Source: Pelagerythrobacter aerophilus
GTDB lineage: Bacteria > Pseudomonadota > Alphaproteobacteria > Sphingomonadales > Sphingomonadaceae
Assembly (NCBI RefSeq): GCF_003581645.1
Contig: NZ_QXFK01000019.1
Location: 124,001 to 188,000, forward strand
Reading direction: 5' to 3'
DNA: 64,000 nt
Shown here piece by piece: positions 59,344-64,000 of the stretch. The position numbers were made by a program, and so were the translations under genes. Position 1 is the first letter of the stretch; each line of letters opens with the position of its first letter. The notes under the pieces are model-generated. The model was given only the letters and a program-made list of their open reading frames with translations. It ran no database searches and was not told the origin of the DNA.

Positions 59344-61362
59344 ATGTTTGGACGCCTGATTGCCCTCATCGCCTTCGTTTCTGCCGCGCCCGCCTGTGCC
59401 GAGGTCGTGGCCGAAGTCAGTTCGCCCGGCGAGGTGCTGACCGTGGAGATCGACATCAACCCTGCGGGTCACGCAACTTACTCGGTGGAGCGTAATGGCG
59501 AAGCGGTGATCGAGCCCTCGCGGCTGGGCTTCCTTTTCACCGATGCCGAGAAGCTCGACCGCTATTTCAAGCTCGGCGGAACCTGGACGCGCAGCTTCGA
59601 CGAGACATGGGAGCAGCCATGGGGCGAGCGCCGCTTCGTCCACAACCATTACAATGAGTTGCGCGTCCGCTTGACGGAGAGGGCGCATGCCATGCGGAGC
59701 GTCGATGTCGTGTTCCGTGTTTACGACGACGGGGTCGGTTTCCGTTACGAATTCCCCGAGCAGGCATCGCTCGACACGGTCAACATCGCCGAGGAGTTGA
59801 CCGAGTTCGTGATCGCGGACCCGGGTACGGCATGGTGGATCCCGGCCGGCGAGTGGAACCGCTACGAATATCTCTACCACGAAACGCCGGTGAGCGAGGT
59901 AACGCAAGCACACACGCCGATCACCATCCGCACGGAGGACGGGCTGCATATCTCGTTCCACGAAGCGGCGCTGGTCGACTACTCCTCGATGTGGTTCCGG
60001 CGTGTCGAAGGCCGCCGCTTCCGGGCTGAGCTCGCCCCCTCGTCCCACGGCGCCAAGGTGAGCCGCGATGCGCCCTTCAACACGCCGTGGCGCACGATCC
60101 AGATTTCCGAGACGGCGGGCGGCCTCGTCGAATCCAGCCTGATCCTCAATCTCAACGAGCCGAACAAGCTCGGCGACGTCTCGTGGGTCGAGCCGTACAA
60201 GTACGTCGGGGTCTGGTGGGGCATGCATCTCGATACCGAGAGCTGGGGGTCGGGCCCGAAGCACGGCGCCAACACCGCGAACGTCAAACGCTACATCGAC
60301 TTCGCTGCCAAGCACGGTTTTCGCGGCGTGCTCGTCGAAGGCTGGAATCAGGGTTGGGACGGCGACTGGTACAACAACGGCGCGGTGTTCAGTTTCACCA
60401 AGCCCTATCCCGATTTCGACATCGAGGAACTGGCGGTTTACGCGCGCAAGAAGGGCGTCCGTCTCATTGGTCACCACGAGACGTCGGGGCACGTCGCGAA
60501 CTACGAGAGCCAGCTCGAAGATGCGCTCGACCTCTACAAGCGGCTCGGCATCGACTCGGTCAAGACCGGCTATGTCGCCGATAGCGGCGGCATCCAGGCG
60601 CTCGGCCCGGACGGCGAGATCCGCTTCGAGTGGCACGACGGACAGTTGATGTCGAACCACCACCTGAAAGTGGTCAAGGAGGCGGCAGAGCGGCACATCG
60701 CGGTCAATCCGCACGAGCCGATCAAGGACACCGGCCTCCGCCGCACCTACCCCAACTGGGTCTCGCGCGAGGGCGCCCGGGGCATGGAATACAACGCCTG
60801 GGGCGATCCGCCCAACGACCCCGCGCACGTGCCCGAGCTGGTCTTCACGCGCCTGCTGTCGGGGCCGATGGACTATACGCCCGGCGTTCTCAGCCTCCAG
60901 GGCCGCGGCCAGAAGCTGCAGTCGACCGTCGCGCGGCAGCTTGCGCTCTACGTGGTCATCTACAGCCCGATCCAGATGGCGGCCGACCTGCCCGAGAACT
61001 ACGAGAAGCACATGGCGGCATTCCAGTTCATCAAGGACGTGCCGGTCGACTGGACGGACAGCCGCGTGCTCAACGGCGAGATCGGCGATTACGTGACCTT
61101 TGCCCGCAAGGACCGGAACAGCAATGACTGGTATCTCGGCGCGGTCACCAACGAGGACGCACGCGAACTCGAGGTCAAGCTCGACTTCCTCGACCCCGGC
61201 CGTACCTACACGGCTCAGATCTATCGCGACGGTCCCGATGCCGACTGGAAGACCAACGGCCACGATATCGTCATCGAGGAACGCAAGGTCGACGCCGGCG
61301 ATGTCCTGACGCTGCGACTTGCCTCGGGCGGCGGACAGGCGATCCGCTTCGTCGCCGAATGA
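59344..61362 (+). CDS. GH97 family alpha-glucosidase (SusB-like)
   Basis: A 672-residue exported enzyme with a signal peptide (to about residue 19, SAAPACA). The N-terminal beta-sandwich (about 20-270) is followed by a TIM barrel starting YVGVWWGMHL. Candidate catalytic/calcium glutamates are Glu379 in HHETSG, Glu458 in VNPHEPIKDTG and Glu482 in GMEYNAWG; the spacing of the last two equals that I recall for SusB, and a Glu rather than Asp in the HHET segment suggests the inverting subgroup. It would release glucose from malto-oligosaccharides in the periplasm. ATG 59344 follows CGGAGCCGAGCC. It is coupled to an esterase by ATGA. Confidence 0.9.
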   Translation: MFGRLIALIAFVSAAPACAEVVAEVSSPGEVLTVEIDINPAGHATYSVERNGEAVIEPSRLGFLFTDAEKLDRYFKLGGTWTRSFDETWEQPWGERRFVHNHYNELRVRLTERAHAMRSVDVVFRVYDDGVGFRYEFPEQASLDTVNIAEELTEFVIADPGTAWWIPAGEWNRYEYLYHETPVSEVTQAHTPITIRTEDGLHISFHEAALVDYSSMWFRRVEGRRFRAELAPSSHGAKVSRDAPFNTPWRTIQISETAGGLVESSLILNLNEPNKLGDVSWVEPYKYVGVWWGMHLDTESWGSGPKHGANTANVKRYIDFAAKHGFRGVLVEGWNQGWDGDWYNNGAVFSFTKPYPDFDIEELAVYARKKGVRLIGHHETSGHVANYESQLEDALDLYKRLGIDSVKTGYVADSGGIQALGPDGEIRFEWHDGQLMSNHHLKVVKEAAERHIAVNPHEPIKDTGLRRTYPNWVSREGARGMEYNAWGDPPNDPAHVPELVFTRLLSGPMDYTPGVLSLQGRGQKLQSTVARQLALYVVIYSPIQMAADLPENYEKHMAAFQFIKDVPVDWTDSRVLNGEIGDYVTFARKDRNSNDWYLGAVTNEDARELEVKLDFLDPGRTYTAQIYRDGPDADWKTNGHDIVIEERKVDAGDVLTLRLASGGGQAIRFVAE

Positions 61363-62294
61363 GGTTCGCGGTCTTTCTTTCCGCCCTGCTGCTGGCGTTC
61401 GCGTCACCGGCAGCGGCCGAGGATGCGGGTCCGGGCCGTCTCGTCCGCTACGAAGCGTTTCCCTCGCGCCACGTCGATCCGCGCGGCGTCACGATCTGGT
61501 TGCCCGCCGGATACGATGGCGCGAGCGAGCGCTATCCGGTGCTGTACATGCACGATGGGCAAAACCTGTTCGATCCGGCGATCGTGGGCGATAAGGGCGA
61601 ATGGGGCGTCGACGAGGCCCTCACGGAGCTTGTCGACGCCGGCGAGGCGCGGCCTGCGATCGTCGTCGGCGTATGGAACACGCCGAAGCGCCTTCTCGAA
61701 TATATGCCGAACGAGGTCTTCGCGGCGCTTCCGGCCCCATACGAAGACGAACTGGCCGAGCTCTACAAAGGGACGCCCGTCTCGGACCGCTATCTGCGGT
61801 TCCTGGTCGAGGAACTGAAGCCCTGGGTCGACGCGAACTTCCGCACGCTCACCGGCCGCAACGACACCTTCATCGCCGGATCGAGCATGGGCGGGCTGAT
61901 CTCGCTCTATGCGATCAGCGAGTATCCCGAGGTGTACGGCGGTGCGGCGATGATCTCGACGCACTGGCCGCTGTTCCTGAGCTGGCCGGTCGAACCGCGC
62001 CCCGCCGCGGAGCGGGCAGCGGTTATCGCGACTTTCGAGACCTGGCTGCGCACCGCCCTCCCCGCGCCGGAAAATCACCGGCTGTGGTTCGATTACGGCT
62101 CTGCGACGATCGATGCGCTCTACGAGCCCTATCAGCTCAGGATGGACGAGGTCGTCGCAGCGGGAGGATACGAGCGCGGGCGCAACTGGAGGACCGAGTC
62201 CTTCCCCGGCGCCCCGCACGACGAAAGCGCCTGGCGCGAACGCGTCCACCTACCGTTGGCTTTCTTGCTCGGGCGGAAGGCAGAGCAGAAGTAA
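61359..62294 (+). CDS. exported PF00756-type esterase of starch locus
   Basis: A 311-residue alpha/beta-hydrolase with signal peptide (to about residue 20, ASPAAA). YPVLYMHDGQNLFDP is the conserved oxyanion/N-terminal strand, Ser176 in IAGSSMGGLISLY is the nucleophile, and FPGAPHDESAWRER holds the catalytic His. The family contains ferric enterobactin and feruloyl esterases and carbohydrate acyl-esterases. Tight coupling to GH97 (ATGA overlap) suggests action on acylated or esterified oligosaccharides, or simple co-expression. Substrate is not evident. It converges with the next amylase. Confidence 0.85.
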   Translation: MRFAVFLSALLLAFASPAAAEDAGPGRLVRYEAFPSRHVDPRGVTIWLPAGYDGASERYPVLYMHDGQNLFDPAIVGDKGEWGVDEALTELVDAGEARPAIVVGVWNTPKRLLEYMPNEVFAALPAPYEDELAELYKGTPVSDRYLRFLVEELKPWVDANFRTLTGRNDTFIAGSSMGGLISLYAISEYPEVYGGAAMISTHWPLFLSWPVEPRPAAERAAVIATFETWLRTALPAPENHRLWFDYGSATIDALYEPYQLRMDEVVAAGGYERGRNWRTESFPGAPHDESAWRERVHLPLAFLLGRKAEQK

Positions 62295-62309
62295 TCGCGG
62301 GCTCGGACG

Positions 62310-63854
62310 TCAGTTCAGCTTGAAGAGCGCGATGTCGTAGGGCGCCAGCGCCCGGCCCGAACCGCCGAGCAGATCAGCTTGGCCGGGTCCCTGATAGTTC
62401 ACCATCCGGTCCGACAGATTGGCGACGAGGTGAAACCGCTCGCCATCCAGCTTGCGTTCTACCACCAACAGCTCCGGTGCGCTTTCCATCACCTCGAGCG
62501 AACCGCGCGACAAGGCGGGATGCTTTGTCCGCAGATCCAGCAGACGGCGATAGAAGTTGAGCAGCGAGTCCGGATCGCCGTCCTGCTCCTCGACCGAGAT
62601 GCCGTCATGGCTCTGCGAGTACTTGTCGGTCCAATAGCTCTTGCTCGGATCGCGGTACCAGTTGGCGTGAATCGGCGCCTCCACCTCAGCCTCCCATTCG
62701 AAGGCCTCGCGGATGCCGATATCCTTCTCGTCGGTCTCGAAGCGCATGTCCTGCACGCCGTGCATGCCGAGTTCCTGGCCGTAGTAGAGCAGCGGCGTGC
62801 CCTGCAGCAGGATGCCGAGCGCCGCCGCGGTGCGCAACCGTGTCGGCGTCATACCCTCATCCGACGCTACCCGGTTCATATCGTGGTTCTCGATGAAGAT
62901 GAGCTGGTGCTTGCCCTGCGGCGTCGCGTTCGCCGTGCCGCGGATCGCCTCGACGATCTTGGCCTTGTCGAAGCTGCGGATCGCTTCGCGCAGCGGGAAG
63001 GCGAAGACGTAGTCGGCATCGCCGCGAGTCAGGAAATCCTCGCCGTAGCCCCAATCGGACTGTTCGGCGATGAAAATGACCTGCGGATTGACCGCCCGCA
63101 CCTTGTCGAACAGCGGCCGCCAGAACTCGGCGAACAGGTTGGTATGCATGTCCCGCTCGTCGAGATTGTCCATCATGTGGTCGATCCGGAAACCGTCTAC
63201 GCCGTCGCTGAAATCTCCGTCACCGTTGGGATCGACCCAGCTCAGGAAGTAGCGGTCGAAGTACGCCTTGAGCTCCGGCGATTCCATGTTGAGCGTGGTG
63301 ATGCCGGTCTCGAGGTCCGGCCAGTGCTTCGCCACCACGATCGCGAACGGGCCCTCGTCGGGCTGGGTATTGCCCGGCCCGCGCCAGACGAGGAAGTCGC
63401 TGTAGGGCGACGCGGGGTTGCCGAGCGACTGCGTGTACCAGGGATGGTCGTAGGCGACATACTGGATCTCCTGATCCAGATAGATCTTCATGCCGCGCTT
63501 GTGCACCTCCGCCACGAGACGGTGATAGTCCTCCATCGTTCCGTATTCGGGATCGATGCCTTCGAAATCCGACGCGAAATAGTTGTGGTAGAAGGCCGAG
63601 GGATAGAGCGGCGTCAGCAGGATGGAGGTGACGCCCAACTCCTTCAGGTAGTCCAGGCTGTCGATAATCCCCTGAAGGTCGCCATGCCCGTCGCCATCGC
63701 TGTCGCGCAGGCTGCGATTGAAGACGTGGTAGAACACCTCATCCGACGGCGCGAGGGCCGCGGACGCTTGCGGCGCAGGCGTGGGAACGCTTGCGCAGGA
63801 CGCGAGCAGGGTGGCAGCGGCGGCGAGCGGCCAGGCGCGGGTCAGCACACTCAT
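62310..63854 (-). CDS. lipoprotein alpha-amylase family protein (GH13)
   Basis: A 514-residue GH13 enzyme. The lipobox LLASC places the lipidated cysteine near residue 19, so it is anchored in the envelope, probably the outer membrane. FNRSLRDSDGDGHGDLQG opens the barrel (a calcium-type DxDxDG loop), and the catalytic segments are GFRIDHMMDN, FIAEQSDWG and FIENHDMNR, giving the Asp-Glu-Asp triad. The start ATG 63854 overlaps the stop of an upstream gene (ATGA); a longer frame has no signal. It is a second extracytoplasmic amylase beside the soluble one at 54790 and probably acts first on surface-bound glucan. Confidence 0.9.
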   Translation of the reverse strand: MSVLTRAWPLAAAATLLASCASVPTPAPQASAALAPSDEVFYHVFNRSLRDSDGDGHGDLQGIIDSLDYLKELGVTSILLTPLYPSAFYHNYFASDFEGIDPEYGTMEDYHRLVAEVHKRGMKIYLDQEIQYVAYDHPWYTQSLGNPASPYSDFLVWRGPGNTQPDEGPFAIVVAKHWPDLETGITTLNMESPELKAYFDRYFLSWVDPNGDGDFSDGVDGFRIDHMMDNLDERDMHTNLFAEFWRPLFDKVRAVNPQVIFIAEQSDWGYGEDFLTRGDADYVFAFPLREAIRSFDKAKIVEAIRGTANATPQGKHQLIFIENHDMNRVASDEGMTPTRLRTAAALGILLQGTPLLYYGQELGMHGVQDMRFETDEKDIGIREAFEWEAEVEAPIHANWYRDPSKSYWTDKYSQSHDGISVEEQDGDPDSLLNFYRRLLDLRTKHPALSRGSLEVMESAPELLVVERKLDGERFHLVANLSDRMVNYQGPGQADLLGGSGRALAPYDIALFKLN

Positions 63855-64000
63855 GCCGGGATCAACCGGCTGGTGTCGGGAGTGCGGTGCCATGGCACGG
63901 GCGGTTCGGAGTCCTCGTAAGTCGGGAGCACCGCCTCGACCCGCTGGCGCAACACCGGCGTCCAGTCGAGCGGCGTGAGCGGCCGCGCGACGCTGGTGTG
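63851..64000 (-). CDS. unidentified protein, C-terminal fragment
   Basis: On the minus strand an open frame enters from the right edge and ends in a TGA at 63851-63853 that overlaps the amylase start (ATGA), as other genes of this locus do. The last 50 codons include LTPLDWTPVLRQRVEAVLPT and end SRLIPA. I do not recognise the family. Context predicts another maltodextrin-related protein transcribed with the lipoprotein amylase. Confidence 0.55.
   Translation of the reverse strand, partial: HTSVARPLTPLDWTPVLRQRVEAVLPTYEDSEPPVPWHRTPDTSRLIPA

Noticed and set aside
59254-61407. 717-codon minus-strand open frame covering GH97
   Set aside because: Entirely antisense to a clear glycoside hydrolase with intact catalytic residues. 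No recognisable domain in the antisense translation.
1-64000. CRISPR arrays, tRNA or rRNA genes, transposases, phage genes
   Set aside because: No regularly spaced repeats, cloverleaf-like segments, rRNA motifs or transposase/integrase motifs were recognised on either strand by eye; a covariance-model search would be needed to exclude a small RNA gene.

Overview
The window is high-GC DNA with closely packed genes, frequent 4-base ATGA overlaps, four TonB-dependent receptors (one of them a remnant), a LuxR-type catabolic regulator and a Lgt/GlnD/FtsK/Ald core. Together these suggest a sphingomonad alphaproteobacterium (Erythrobacteraceae or Novosphingobium-like). This is inference from gene content and protein resemblance, without a database search. 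No rRNA, tRNA, insertion sequence or CRISPR array was seen.

1-8.6 kb: a minus-strand operon for degrading steroid rings C and D. In transcription order it is ipdA, ipdB, a crotonase, ipdC, echA20, two acyl-CoA dehydrogenases that look like a heteromeric pair, and a thiolase cut by the window edge. Divergent from it are an SDR dehydrogenase and a LuxR-type regulator like TeiR of Comamonas. The gene set parallels the mycobacterial HIP (CD-ring propionate) pathway.

8.6-13.1 kb: a DUF2147 protein; a metal-dependent hydrolase whose conserved N-terminus is out of frame by one base in a G6/C6 run; a divergent TetR regulator with a palindrome between the two; the C-terminal remnant of a TonB receptor; a NDUFAF7-type methyltransferase; and lgt.

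13.2-35.8 kb: mostly housekeeping and stress functions. These are an acyl-CoA ligase, glnD, a TonB receptor, a YggS PLP protein, a ThiE-like protein, ftsK, a membrane diguanylate cyclase, alanine dehydrogenase, a phosphate porin and pstS (each behind a Pho box), the non-homologous end-joining pair ku and ligD with an MgtC-like gene between them, a DUF2157/GDYXXLXY membrane pair, and a DUF1289 protein.

35.9-49.9 kb: a coherent accessory block. It holds a TonB receptor, exported carboxylesterase, acyl-CoA ligase, TetR regulator, a 26-bp palindrome, an SDR, an MHS-type transporter with a large periplasmic insertion, a Tat-exported degenerate M28-like protein and a second exported carboxylesterase. 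Convergent to it are a zinc alcohol dehydrogenase and an alpha/beta-hydrolase. It reads as uptake, hydrolysis and CoA activation of an unknown ester. This is the best candidate in the window for an undescribed pathway.

50-64 kb: a maltodextrin/starch utilisation locus. It has an SLC45/MalY-type transporter, a MalA-type TonB receptor, exported alpha-amylase, cytoplasmic GH13 alpha-glucosidase, a LacI regulator, GH97 alpha-glucosidase, an exported esterase, a lipoprotein alpha-amylase and the tail of one more gene. GCAAA-TTTGC palindromes sit on both divergent promoters and directly in front of lacI, which defines a small LacI regulon that can be read from sequence.
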